Source: a virus
Direction: 5' to 3' (one strand)
DNA: 20,315 nucleotides
Virus record (IMG/VR): IMGVR_UViG_3300028844_000425
Coordinates: 1 to 20,315 of that record
Shown: piece by piece, positions 7,917 through 15,543 of the stretch
How the letters are laid out: the number at the start of each line of letters is the position of its first letter
Numbering within the stretch: the stretch's first letter is position 1
Program-made: the position numbers and the translations under genes
Notes under the pieces: generated by a model
The model's input: only the letters and a program-made list of their open reading frames with translations
What the model was told of the DNA's origin: nothing
Database searches by the model: none

Positions 7917-10116
7917 TTAGTAACTCAGAGTAATGTTTTTCTTTACCACGTTTAGACTGTTTCCAAACTGTTGAAGCAAGAGTATCTTCGCCATGAAAAT
8001 TAATACCCATATCCATTTCCATGTTATCAAACAGCTTCTCACAATCCTGTGCCATAGCAAGTAGTTCACCTGTAGTCCAGAACTTATATCCGCCTGTCTC
8101 TACCTGCATATATTTAGGTTTAGTTTGCTCTGTATCAGTCTTTTCTTTTTTCATTTCTTCTGTTATATTTGAAACAGAACAATCAAAACCAAACAGTTCA
8201 AAGTTTCTAAATCCTAGTGTGTGGGCAATAGCAATAGTTCGCATAGCTGCACAAGTACCACCAGTAATAAGAGTAGAACCCTCTTCAATACCTGTTGACT
8301 TGTCTACAACAATCTTATCTTTTACATTCATATCACGTAATGCATCTGAGTAAGCTTGCCAACCCTTTATATTAGCACCCTGTTCAAGTAAGTATTTAGT
8401 AACAGAAGGGTCAGTCATAGAGGCAACAAGCATAATAGTATTGTCATCTACTTTCTTAAACAAATTCTCAAGCATCATTGGATAACTATGCTTCACACAA
8501 AATACTTTACCTTTTGTTTTCTTAATTACCTGTTTTAATTTTTTCCAATTGGTACTAGCTCCACCAGAAACAATAATAGCTGTTTCGTTATTAATTTTAC
8601 TTGTCTTAATCCAATCAAAGTCTTTAATAAGTTTCTTGTTTTCAATTACATTGTTAATAATTTCTTCCTTTGGTCGTGAATCTTTTGGAGTAACTACAAT
8701 AGGTACTCGTGTAAATTCTTCTGGAAGTTTTGGTGTACCTTCTTTCATAGCAACAAAACAAAGATGTGTTATGCCCCCACCAAGAACCATGTCAGAACTA
8801 GGAAGAACAACTTTACCATAGGCTTCTATTTCTTTCATGAGTTTATTAACACCCATGTGTTCATCTTTAGGTTGATTTCCTTCTTTGTCCTTACCAAAGT
8901 AATCATCAAAGACAAGAATAGGAATGTGTTTTAAGTTTTCAAAGTCTGTCTTGACAGTTTCATAGGAATGCCCACCATCAATGTATGCAAAGTCTGCATC
9001 TTTAACGATTGAAGAATTGGATAATGTTTCTTTAGTATCTCCTTTAAATAAATCAAAAGTAAATTCTTTATTAACCTTTGACATTCTGTAAGAAAAATCC
9101 TCAAGCCGCCTGTCTACTGCAGCTATAGTATTATGTGCCTTACTATTCATTTCATATGCATCTAATTCTTCTGTAGCTTCTTCAAACAAATCATATCCAA
9201 CGTAGTGTACTTTGTCTGAATGTTCAAAAGCAGCAAGAGCCATTTCAATAGCACGGCCACCATTCCATGTACCTGTCTCAACAATTTTCTTTGGTTTGTA
9301 GAACCGTACCATATCTGCTAACTGTTTGTATCTACGAGGTCCAGTTACATCTGGAGCAACATCTGTTTTACTTAGGTTCTTTTTTAGATTACCTTTAAAG
9401 TGATCAAAGTATTCTGACAAGGGTGACTGTGCAAACGCTGCTAATCCACTAACGCCTTCTGATAAGTTGTTAGTGACCATACCGTGTGCTTTGTAGATGT
9501 TGAGGAGTCGTTCAAAAATAAATCCGTCATGCCACTCTCTGTATGCGACTGTCTCTCCAATAGTGTAGGCACCCCTAAAATCAGCAATGATGCTGCAGCT
9601 ATTATGACTAGATAAATTGAAGCCCATAAAACTTGTTTCACTGTAATCTACATCCTTTCTTCCTAAGTGTACTAGGTCTGCCCGATCAGGCAACCATTTC
9701 TGTACGTCTTTAACATCAAGTCTTTTCTTTGTAATGGTATCTGCATCAAGCCAAATCATCCAATTGCTTTCGTCATACTCGTCTTCCATCATTTCAAATG
9801 CAAGATCAGACAATGCATAAACTTTGTGGCACCATTTGATAGCATCAAGACGCCAGTTGTATTGCATCTTACCACCTTCTGTACCATCATGAATCTTCAT
9901 ACGTTCACGGTACTGCAACATCTCCCCTACATCGTTAAGGTTCCTGTACTCAATACATTCAGACTGAGGTGGATTATAGCTTTGAATATCAAAGTCATGG
10001 TAGTAAGCCACAAGTTTAAAGTGTTTTGGATTCCACTTTTCAACTACACTTTCAAGCATCTGCTTTGCATATTCATTATAACCTAATTCACTAAAAGATG
10101 TTACAAATACGTACAT
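7903..10116 (-). CDS. Glycosyltransferase-methyltransferase-DUF115-like fusion protein
   Basis: One continuous 737-residue ORF with three apparent domains. Residues 1-240 look like a GT-A glycosyltransferase: an N-terminal Rossmann-type start and a metal-binding DxD in WLDADT (D124, D126). Residues about 255-460 look like a class I SAM methyltransferase of the Methyltransf_24 type: VETGTWNGG (279-287), YVGYDL, YIDGGHSYE (378-386), FDDY (403-406). Residues about 505-650 resemble DUF115/MAF_flag10 proteins of flagellin-glycosylation loci: IIVSGGAS (514-521) and ELFGFDCS near 640. The likely role is glycan or nucleotide-sugar modification of host surface, virion or phage DNA; substrate unknown. 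The start overlaps the upstream glycosyltransferase stop (TAATG). Domain calls are motif-based; the third is least certain. Confidence 0.7.
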   Translation of the reverse strand: MYVFVTSFSELGYNEYAKQMLESVVEKWNPKHFKLVAYYHDFDIQSYNPPQSECIEYRNLNDVGEMLQYRERMKIHDGTEGGKMQYNWRLDAIKWCHKVYALSDLAFEMMEDEYDESNWMIWLDADTITKKRLDVKDVQKWLPDRADLVHLGRKDVDYSETSFMGFNLSSHNSCSIIADFRGAYTIGETVAYREWHDGFIFERLLNIYKAHGMVTNNLSEGVSGLAAFAQSPLSEYFDHFKGNLKKNLSKTDVAPDVTGPRRYKQLADMVRFYKPKKIVETGTWNGGRAIEMALAAFEHSDKVHYVGYDLFEEATEELDAYEMNSKAHNTIAAVDRRLEDFSYRMSKVNKEFTFDLFKGDTKETLSNSSIVKDADFAYIDGGHSYETVKTDFENLKHIPILVFDDYFGKDKEGNQPKDEHMGVNKLMKEIEAYGKVVLPSSDMVLGGGITHLCFVAMKEGTPKLPEEFTRVPIVVTPKDSRPKEEIINNVIENKKLIKDFDWIKTSKINNETAIIVSGGASTNWKKLKQVIKKTKGKVFCVKHSYPMMLENLFKKVDDNTIMLVASMTDPSVTKYLLEQGANIKGWQAYSDALRDMNVKDKIVVDKSTGIEEGSTLITGGTCAAMRTIAIAHTLGFRNFELFGFDCSVSNITEEMKKEKTDTEQTKPKYMQVETGGYKFWTTGELLAMAQDCEKLFDNMEMDMGINFHGEDTLASTVWKQSKRGKEKHYSELLNVAA

Positions 10117-10892
10117 TAAATTACTTCTCCTATCATTTTGTCCATAAGGACTTTACTTTTAAAGGCTTGCCACTCACCTGCATATTCAATGTCTGACTTT
10201 CGTTTAGGTTCCCAATCATCAAACCAAGGACCACCTGTCGTAAAGTGAACATTTTTAGGCGAAATGTTTTCAGATGACCAGCCATCTAACCAGTTCCATT
10301 CAGGGTGAATAGATCCAATCTCTTCATTTTTTAACCAAGAGAAGCCATGTAACCAACCACCAGTCTTAGTGTTTACATCATCAACTGTTAGATTTAGATT
10401 TGCTTCATGAGCACAGTTCCATAAAATAAAACTAGACCAGTTTTTACGATTATAATTTTGTTGAACTTGTCCATCCATCTTCTTTGTATCTGATGGATTG
10501 TAATCATGCTTGACTACTTGTACTGCATACTCTTCATTCTTACCATATGTTTCAAACAATTCTTCAATGTCTGTACGAACAAACATATCTGAATCCATGA
10601 ATAAAGCCAAGCCATCATACTGGTTAAGTGCAGGGATTAGAAACCTGCTAAATGTAAAGTCAGTACTAAATGGTCTACCATCAAACTCATCTATCCGGGT
10701 ACGAGATGTAGCATCACTATCAAACCTAATAGTCCTGCGATACAAACCTGCTCTACGTAATGCAGATTGGACGATAGGAATGATGTCATACTTGTCATTA
10801 AATCTAGTAATTGATTTACGTAATACCTCATATGCTTCGTGCTCCCTAGAATCATATCCAATATAAATTACAGGACGTTTTTCAATAAACAT
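10116..10892 (-). CDS. Glycosyltransferase, GT8-like GT-A fold
   Basis: A 258-residue protein with GT8-like features: an N-terminal IYIGYDSREHEAYEV strand-loop, STDFTFSRFLIPAL, the metal and nucleotide-sugar binding DxD in LFMDSDMF (D100, D102), and a C-terminal VHFTTGGPW segment. No TM segment, so cytoplasmic. It is first in the last minus-strand unit, with AGAGG about 8 bases before the ATG and a sigma70-like promoter just upstream. It is translationally coupled to the fusion gene, which carries a second glycosyltransferase domain, so the two may act in sequence on one acceptor. Donor and acceptor cannot be inferred. Confidence 0.8.
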   Translation of the reverse strand: MFIEKRPVIYIGYDSREHEAYEVLRKSITRFNDKYDIIPIVQSALRRAGLYRRTIRFDSDATSRTRIDEFDGRPFSTDFTFSRFLIPALNQYDGLALFMDSDMFVRTDIEELFETYGKNEEYAVQVVKHDYNPSDTKKMDGQVQQNYNRKNWSSFILWNCAHEANLNLTVDDVNTKTGGWLHGFSWLKNEEIGSIHPEWNWLDGWSSENISPKNVHFTTGGPWFDDWEPKRKSDIEYAGEWQAFKSKVLMDKMIGEVI

Positions 10893-10923
10893 TACTACAC
10901 CTCTAAAAATTTAAACTATCTAT

Positions 10924-10952
10924 ATGATATCAAAATATATCTAGTATGTCAA
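10924..10952 (-). promoter_or_regulatory. Sigma70-like promoter for the glycosyltransferase-terS unit
   Basis: Reading on the minus strand, TTGACA (10952-10947) is separated by 17 bp from TATCAT (10929-10924). This is a perfect -35 and a 5/6 -10 at optimal spacing. Predicted initiation near 10917 leaves a leader of about 25 nt before the ATG at 10892. The -35 overlaps the stop codon (10949-10951) of the upstream 217-aa gene. Assigned by eye. Confidence 0.7.
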
Positions 10953-11602
10953 TCTTTTTTTTCTGAGGTTGATTTCCAAAAGTATTCGTCTGTATCACCA
11001 AGTGTACCCCAACTTGTAAATGGGTTTTCCACTTCATAATATTCTGTAGATACTTTGAAGTCAGGTGTCTTTACTTCTTCTGGTGAAAGGGACACATCAT
11101 ATATTCTCATTCGATTGTTAGGATAAAGACAGTACTGTCCATTCACAAGCTCGATACAGTTAAATGATTTGTGTTCTTGAGGTATCTCACTTACATTACA
11201 ATCTACTTGCTGGATGTTACCATGAAAATTATCAAGAGTAAAAACATACTTACCATTAATCATGCCATGGTTCTTTGTTCTGGCTTGAAAGCCCATTGAA
11301 CCAATGAATTGTTTATCTATAACTGTTACATCATAGTCCATACAATTCCAGAACTGTAGCTCGTCAAGAGGCAGATCAGGATCTGGAAGCTTTGGCTCTG
11401 ACAAGAAGGCAGAGATAGGCAGCTTGTCATACATAGCTGCATAACTTGGAAGATAGGTTTCAAAATAAAAGGTTCTACCGGGCAACGACTTTGCCGTTAC
11501 CCAGTAGCCTTCCACGAACTCCCCATGTCCAGAGGTATGGTCTGTAAGATATTCTTTTCTTACCCATACCTTTTGGGGCGGAATATTTACTATGTTACTC
11601 AT
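10949..11602 (-). CDS. 217-aa hypothetical protein downstream of ribonucleotide reductase
   Basis: A soluble protein without recognised catalytic motifs. It is rich in aromatic residues and Pro with a beta-type pattern, and has Cys at the WNCMDYD, VDCNVSE, FNCIEL and QYCLYP positions. The start overlaps the ribonucleotide reductase stop as ATGA, so the two are translated together and may be functionally linked, for example in nucleotide metabolism; that link rests only on position. I do not recognise the family. The -35 of the next promoter overlaps its stop. Confidence 0.65.
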   Translation of the reverse strand: MSNIVNIPPQKVWVRKEYLTDHTSGHGEFVEGYWVTAKSLPGRTFYFETYLPSYAAMYDKLPISAFLSEPKLPDPDLPLDELQFWNCMDYDVTVIDKQFIGSMGFQARTKNHGMINGKYVFTLDNFHGNIQQVDCNVSEIPQEHKSFNCIELVNGQYCLYPNNRMRIYDVSLSPEEVKTPDFKVSTEYYEVENPFTSWGTLGDTDEYFWKSTSEKKD

Positions 11603-12966
11603 GCTGCTTGAATGTCTACAATTTCACATACACCTGCAGTACAAGCCAACTCACGCCCACCTGACGTTGTGTCTTCCTTCTCATAGTCTTGTAACCACAT
11701 CCAGTCAATGGGTGGTGGCATTTTACTTTTCATTTCTTCATACTCCTCTTTTGTACAATCCTGATAAGGTGCTTGCTGATATGTATGTTCACTAAATGGA
11801 AGGAAGCTAATGCCACTTACATCGTCAAAGTTTTCATACACCCAAGCACCCACATCAAACCATTCATCTTCTTTAACAGAGATGGTCACTGATGGCTTAT
11901 GCTCACACCAGTTCTTCTGATATGTCAACCACAGATCAAGCTGCTCAATAGCAGTCATCTCATTACGAGTTACTGCACCAGTTGGTGATTTCATTGGGAA
12001 ACTAAATACTGTAGTACTATCAGGCTTCATTACATCAGGCTCACTAGGAATACCCATAGACACCATAAACTGTGTCAGTGGATCTTTATTATCCCCACGA
12101 ACAGTACGAATGTAGTATGGATTATGCCGTGCATGAATACCAGATGCACTATCTACCAACTGTGATACTGTACCTGATGGCTTGACACAGGTGATTGCTG
12201 CAGCCTGTGGAATGCCTAATTCTTTGGACAGCTTTTCATTTACTGTGATGGCAGTGCCTTTCATCTGACCAAGGATATGACTGATGTTCATACCATGCTT
12301 TGCATCTTTACCAGACATTAACTTGTTATCTAATATACCTGTAAGAGATACACCAAGTAGTCGTTCTTCTTCTGTATTATTCTTCCAAATGTTTCTAAGA
12401 TATTTAAAGTTAGTTAAAGTAGCTTGGAATGTTCCCAAGATGGTTGCTAATCTAACCTTTTGTGTTAGTGTTTCGGTGGTGTCGTTCTCACGAACAACTA
12501 CTTCCGAAAGATTGCAGAACTGGTATGGACGTAAGATAATTTCTGAACAGGGATTACATCCAAACATATGGTCAGGATCACGCCTACCATTCTTAGCAGC
12601 TTGCTTCTGTGCAGACTGACGATTGAAGATACCACGTTCACCTGACTTACCACGTTCACCTGACTTTGATTCATATAGAGACAACCACTCACGCATGAAT
12701 GTACCCATCTGGGGCTTCTCTTTGTAAGCCACAGAGTTATTAGCCAATGCACGTTGACCCTCATTCTCCCACCACTGACCTGACTTAGCATGGGCCATCT
12801 GGTCATCATTCAGGTTTGACAGGCTAATAAGGGCTGACCTACGAACACCACCTACGACTACCACTTCACCAATCTTACACATGATGTCGTGACATTCGAT
12901 TGGATATAGTCTACGTCCTGCTGCAGCCTTGAACTTCTCAATACAAAAGTTGAATAGATCAATCAA
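11599..12966 (-). CDS. nrdJ: B12-dependent ribonucleotide reductase, C-terminal catalytic part (frameshift-split)
   Basis: The catalytic half of a monomeric class II (RTPR-like, adenosylcobalamin-dependent) ribonucleotide reductase, which makes deoxyribonucleotides without needing oxygen. Visible here: HDIMCKIGEVVVVGGVRRSA; NPCSE with the candidate thiyl-radical Cys140 and Glu142; FCNLSE with partner Cys151, spaced 11 as in C408/C419 of the Lactobacillus leichmannii enzyme; and the redox pair C442/C447 near the C-terminus (ACTAGVCE). The apparent start is a TTG with no ribosome binding site inside a 71-bp tandem duplication, so this is not a natural beginning. Removing one copy joins it in frame to the upstream piece, giving one 652-residue protein. 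Confidence 0.9.
   Translation of the reverse strand: MIDLFNFCIEKFKAAAGRRLYPIECHDIMCKIGEVVVVGGVRRSALISLSNLNDDQMAHAKSGQWWENEGQRALANNSVAYKEKPQMGTFMREWLSLYESKSGERGKSGERGIFNRQSAQKQAAKNGRRDPDHMFGCNPCSEIILRPYQFCNLSEVVVRENDTTETLTQKVRLATILGTFQATLTNFKYLRNIWKNNTEEERLLGVSLTGILDNKLMSGKDAKHGMNISHILGQMKGTAITVNEKLSKELGIPQAAAITCVKPSGTVSQLVDSASGIHARHNPYYIRTVRGDNKDPLTQFMVSMGIPSEPDVMKPDSTTVFSFPMKSPTGAVTRNEMTAIEQLDLWLTYQKNWCEHKPSVTISVKEDEWFDVGAWVYENFDDVSGISFLPFSEHTYQQAPYQDCTKEEYEEMKSKMPPPIDWMWLQDYEKEDTTSGGRELACTAGVCEIVDIQAA
12631..12666 (-). repeat. 18-bp tandem duplication inside the reductase gene
   Basis: Two exact 18-bp copies, 12631-12648 and 12649-12666, give a duplicated six-residue unit (KSGERG twice) in the reductase. 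It is in frame, so harmless to reading. The second exact tandem duplication in this gene. Confidence 0.85.
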
Positions 12967-13072
12967 AGGGGCAGGTCCTGATGCTCGTCCACCAAAGGTC
13001 TGAACTTCTCAATACAAAAGTTGAATAGATCAATCAAAGGGGCAGGTCCTGATGCTCGTCCACCAAAGGTCT
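12930..13072. repeat. Exact 71-bp tandem duplication that frameshifts the reductase
   Basis: Bases 12930-13000 are repeated without mismatch at 13001-13071, with one further matching base. The unit is 71 bp, not divisible by three, so it shifts the reading frame of the ribonucleotide reductase. Both copies encode the same protein segment (around PLIDLFNFCIEKF). Deleting one restores an open frame from 13628 to 11599, exactly 653 codons including the stop. This may be a true mutation or an assembly artefact. Confidence 0.97.
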
Positions 13073-13628
13073 TCAATCTTGCACCCGCTGGACGTACTTC
13101 TGAAACATCCCACTGTGGAACCTGACCAGCATAAAGCATGGCAATAAGTTCACGAAGTGACTTAGCCCATCCCGGTCTGCTATCACCCACTTTAATTACA
13201 GTTGTTGTCTCGTGGAAAGATTCATTTACTGTTGGTAATTTATCCACGTTAAAGCGTTCCACAGAGAAGCCTACGCCTGTACCACACATCAAGATGTACA
13301 TACACTCATCGAAAGCACGAGGGTTGTCTACAGGGATATAAGAGCAGTTGTAGCCACCTACATGGCAACGGTCTAGAGCAGGTCCACTTGTCATCAAAGC
13401 CCTCATGCTGGGCATTATAGACTGATTAAGAACACCCTCTTCTAGTTCTGCACGAAGCTTATTTGTTAGTTTATAATTGTGATTCTTTGCCAGATGATTT
13501 TCCATGTAATCAAAGTATCTTTGTACTGTTTCAGCCCACGTTTCTCTACGCTGCTCATCTTCTTTCCAACGAGCATAACGAGACAATGCGATAAAACTTT
13601 GGTAGTCTGTAGGTAAATAATTGTTCAT
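12963..13628 (-). CDS. nrdJ: B12-dependent ribonucleotide reductase, N-terminal part (frameshift-split)
   Basis: The N-terminal part of the same class II reductase. It contains an N-terminal helical region with SRYARW and RRETWAETVQRY, the substrate-proximal Cys candidates in CHVGGYNCSY (C88, C95; C95 best matches C119 of the Lactobacillus enzyme), ILMCGTGVGFSVER, and GGRASGPAPLIDLF. I place the start at the ATG at 13628, not the upstream in-frame ATG at 13673, because GAAAGGGA sits just before it and the sequence then matches the family. After residue 209 the frame runs into the second repeat copy and ends in about 12 unrelated residues, at a stop at 12963. As written, the gene could not make active enzyme. 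Confidence 0.88.
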   Translation of the reverse strand: MNNYLPTDYQSFIALSRYARWKEDEQRRETWAETVQRYFDYMENHLAKNHNYKLTNKLRAELEEGVLNQSIMPSMRALMTSGPALDRCHVGGYNCSYIPVDNPRAFDECMYILMCGTGVGFSVERFNVDKLPTVNESFHETTTVIKVGDSRPGWAKSLRELIAMLYAGQVPQWDVSEVRPAGARLKTFGGRASGPAPLIDLFNFCIEKFRPLVDEHQDLPL

Positions 13629-13663
13629 TGATATCCCTTTCTTGAACTGAGTTTGAACTTGGA

Positions 13664-13692
13664 ATTGTATCACAATATGACGGTTATTACAA
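13664..13692 (-). promoter_or_regulatory. Sigma70-like promoter for the ribonucleotide reductase unit
   Basis: On the minus strand, TTGTAA (13692-13687) is followed after 17 bp by TACAAT (13669-13664). The -35 matches 4/6 and the -10 5/6. The -35 begins two bases after the stop of the upstream 110-aa gene. Initiation near 13657 gives a leader of about 29 nt to the ATG at 13628. A short dyad (ATTGT, 3-bp spacer, ACAAT; 13664-13676) covers the -10. Weaker than the other three promoters. Confidence 0.5.
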
Positions 13693-13694
13693 TG

Positions 13695-14027
13695 CTACTC
13701 ATGCCCTAAAACTGCATTTATTCTTCTTCGAACATAATCAACTTCACCTGATCTCAAAACCTTGAAGGCAAACTCTCTCATGTACACAGGATTAACTCCT
13801 GCATAATCACAGACAACAGTAAAGTCTTCTGCTGTTACACCAACAGAAGCAAAGAACCATGCTTTTGCTCTATCCCTTTCGATGACAGAGTTAACAGGTT
13901 CACCTTCATATTCAGGTTTTGTTGCATCCAATAGAGCTTGTAAAATTACTGTGAGAAATAAAGTTTTCTCAGAGGTTTGTAATTCAACTTGCTCGTCTTC
14001 TGCCAGTATTATGTCCTTTATTTGCAT
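13695..14027 (-). CDS. 110-aa hypothetical protein after endonuclease I
   Basis: A small, probably all-helical protein. Residues 50-60 (ERDRAKAWFFAS) and the C-terminal segment (VCDYAGVNPVYMREFAFKVL) resemble small phage proteins in which a helix-turn-helix-like C-terminus follows an RAWF-type element; this is a weak, recall-based impression. Its 5' end overlaps the endonuclease I gene by 44 bp, and no later in-frame ATG offers a natural start. It is the last gene of the ssb-led unit. Function unknown; a small DNA-binding or regulatory protein is one possibility. Confidence 0.6.
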   Translation of the reverse strand: MQIKDIILAEDEQVELQTSEKTLFLTVILQALLDATKPEYEGEPVNSVIERDRAKAWFFASVGVTAEDFTVVCDYAGVNPVYMREFAFKVLRSGEVDYVRRRINAVLGHE

Positions 14028-14424
14028 TAGGTTTTAACCATTCCTCTGGTACTCCTTCTCCACCTTTACAGTAAATAAAATCATACTTCTCACACCAATC
14101 TGCATACGTCATCTTCCCACCTTTGTATAACTTCCTATTAGGATTATCAAAGACGAATCGAATGTCGTGTTCAGGATGTTGATTGCGAATAAACAGATGT
14201 TTCTTTCTGTCCTCTAGCATGAACCTTCCCTTTACTTCCAGTATAATTCCATTAGGTAAAATGAAATCTGGTATATACTTTTTATGTTCTTGCCATAAAT
14301 AGTTTATATGTTCAGCTTCATACTGGAAATCTATTTTGTTTTTATGTAAAAAGCAAGCACAGTTATACTCTGAATTAGAACGATATCTGTGCTCACTTTT
14401 ATTACGTGATCTACGTTTAGTCAT
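13984..14424 (-). CDS. Endonuclease I, Holliday-junction resolvase (T7 gp3-like)
   Basis: A 146-residue nuclease of the T7 endonuclease I family, which cuts branched DNA, resolves recombination intermediates and degrades host DNA. The active site is visible: E19, D53 (in YIPDFIL), E63 and K65 (in LEVKGRF). Spacings are almost identical to T7 E20-D55-E65-K67, and length compares with T7's 149. The basic N-terminus is typical. The start overlaps the exonuclease stop by 8 bp. Its last 44 bp are shared with the next gene in another frame. Confidence 0.92.
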   Translation of the reverse strand: MTKRRSRNKSEHRYRSNSEYNCACFLHKNKIDFQYEAEHINYLWQEHKKYIPDFILPNGIILEVKGRFMLEDRKKHLFIRNQHPEHDIRFVFDNPNRKLYKGGKMTYADWCEKYDFIYCKGGEGVPEEWLKPNANKGHNTGRRRAS

Positions 14425-15277
14425 TTGTTACCTCTGCCACATCAGGTACTTTACCTACCTGTGTGAGGTATCTAATACCATTAGAGTACTTGAACTTACG
14501 TAAACCCATACCACCATTAGCATCTTTCCAACAGTCATCCTTAAACGAGCAATAGATACATCCTATTGCAAGCTTACGATTGCCTGACTTTCCATCCTCT
14601 TCATCAGGATAACACCGGGGTGGTGGTGTAGTAGATGCCACAAAGTTTTTAACTTTACCTATTCGTTGGGTAGCATTGATCATATGAATAGGCTCAACCT
14701 TCATTACTGTCATCTCACTAGATGATTTGTCTATAGCAAAGAAGGCTGCTTCATTATCTTTACCTGCCTCTGCATACCCAGATATCTGGGCAATGTAACC
14801 AAAGGGGTCATCTGAGTGTAGTGTTTCATCTTTGAACTTCTTAAAGCCATAAGAAGATGCAGTCTTAATATCAACAAGGGTGCCATCAATGCGACAGTCC
14901 TTGTGTCCTTTAATACCTGCGAGTTCTACTTCTTGCTGCTCTTCAGAAATTTCATGACCAGATAGTTTAGTTAGTAGAATCAATAGAGCCTCTAGGATAT
15001 CTCCCATAATAAACTTCATTTTAGTTTGACCATCAATTGGTGCTGGCTCTATATCACTGGTAAGTTCATACCAAAGTTGTCGATCTGGTTTACCGATCTG
15101 AGACATACGCAAAGAAGATTGCTTACCTCTTTTACCCTCGCCAAGCTGACGATTAATAGAGTGTGTTAGATCTCTAGTAAAGCTATGAATAGCATCACGG
15201 TTCTTAACCGTAGAAGTATTGATACCTTCTTCTAGAGTTTTGTGAATGTCTTCTATTAGTGTGTCAATAGTTTTCAT
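14417..15277 (-). CDS. PD-(D/E)XK exonuclease, RecB/Cas4-like
   Basis: A 286-residue nuclease, likely the counterpart of T7 gp6 exonuclease in recombination and primer removal. Motifs, numbered from the ATG at 15277: LGEGKRGKQSSLRMSQIGKP then RQLWYEL (about 45-72), MGDILEALL (91-99), GHKD with D127, VDIKTA with D136 and K138, and QxxxY with Q164/Y168. Four Cys follow at 222, 240, 243 and 249, possibly a Zn or Fe-S site. The N-terminal Cys of true Cas4/AddB clusters is absent (KPDRQLWY). The start at 15277 is preferred over 15313 because AAAGGAAAAGAA precedes it and it forms an ATGA overlap with the DUF3310 stop. Confidence 0.82.
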   Translation of the reverse strand: MKTIDTLIEDIHKTLEEGINTSTVKNRDAIHSFTRDLTHSINRQLGEGKRGKQSSLRMSQIGKPDRQLWYELTSDIEPAPIDGQTKMKFIMGDILEALLILLTKLSGHEISEEQQEVELAGIKGHKDCRIDGTLVDIKTASSYGFKKFKDETLHSDDPFGYIAQISGYAEAGKDNEAAFFAIDKSSSEMTVMKVEPIHMINATQRIGKVKNFVASTTPPPRCYPDEEDGKSGNRKLAIGCIYCSFKDDCWKDANGGMGLRKFKYSNGIRYLTQVGKVPDVAEVTND

Positions 15278-15543
15278 TTCTTTTCCTTTGCTAAGTATCT
15301 TTGTAGATACCACTGTGATTTGGCTAGGTCTTCATCCTGACCTTTGTATTGTTCTCGCCATGTGTATTTGATTACATTGCCTTTACAGTAGCCACGAAAC
15401 TCTTCTGGTGTTAGTGCAGCTTCAATGGCTTCAATACACTCTATACCATCTCGTTGATAATGAGGTGGATGGTTTACTTGATCAGACGTTGAATCACTAG
15501 CAATATAATGTGTTGATTTAAATCTTGACATATTTTGCATCAT
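15274..15543 (-). CDS. DUF3310 protein (related to T7 gp1.7 C-terminal part)
   Basis: An 89-residue protein whose residues 24-85 match DUF3310: VNHPPHYQRDGIECIEAIEA, FRGYCKGNVIKYTWR, KSQWYLQRYL. In T7 the domain occurs in gp1.7, a nucleotide kinase. A stand-alone copy this short probably has only part of that activity or another role in nucleotide metabolism. The start is ambiguous among Met1, Met2 and Met5; AAGGAG about 10 bases upstream favours Met1 or Met2. It ends in an ATGA overlap with the exonuclease gene. Confidence 0.85.
   Translation of the reverse strand: MMQNMSRFKSTHYIASDSTSDQVNHPPHYQRDGIECIEAIEAALTPEEFRGYCKGNVIKYTWREQYKGQDEDLAKSQWYLQRYLAKEKK

Noticed and set aside
8021-8821. Plus-strand ORFs of 110 and 90 codons opposite the fusion gene
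   Set aside because: Antisense shadows of a clear three-domain protein; hydrophobic/Ser-rich composition and no start signals.
12498-12809. Minus-strand 103-codon ORF inside the reductase gene
   Set aside because: Same-strand shadow frame; the main frame carries the NPCSE and FCNL catalytic motifs across this stretch.
12963-12966. Programmed frameshifting as an explanation for the two reductase frames
   Set aside because: The frames are offset by a perfect 71-bp duplication that encodes the same residues twice; no slippery site is needed, and a shift would leave a repeated segment in the protein.
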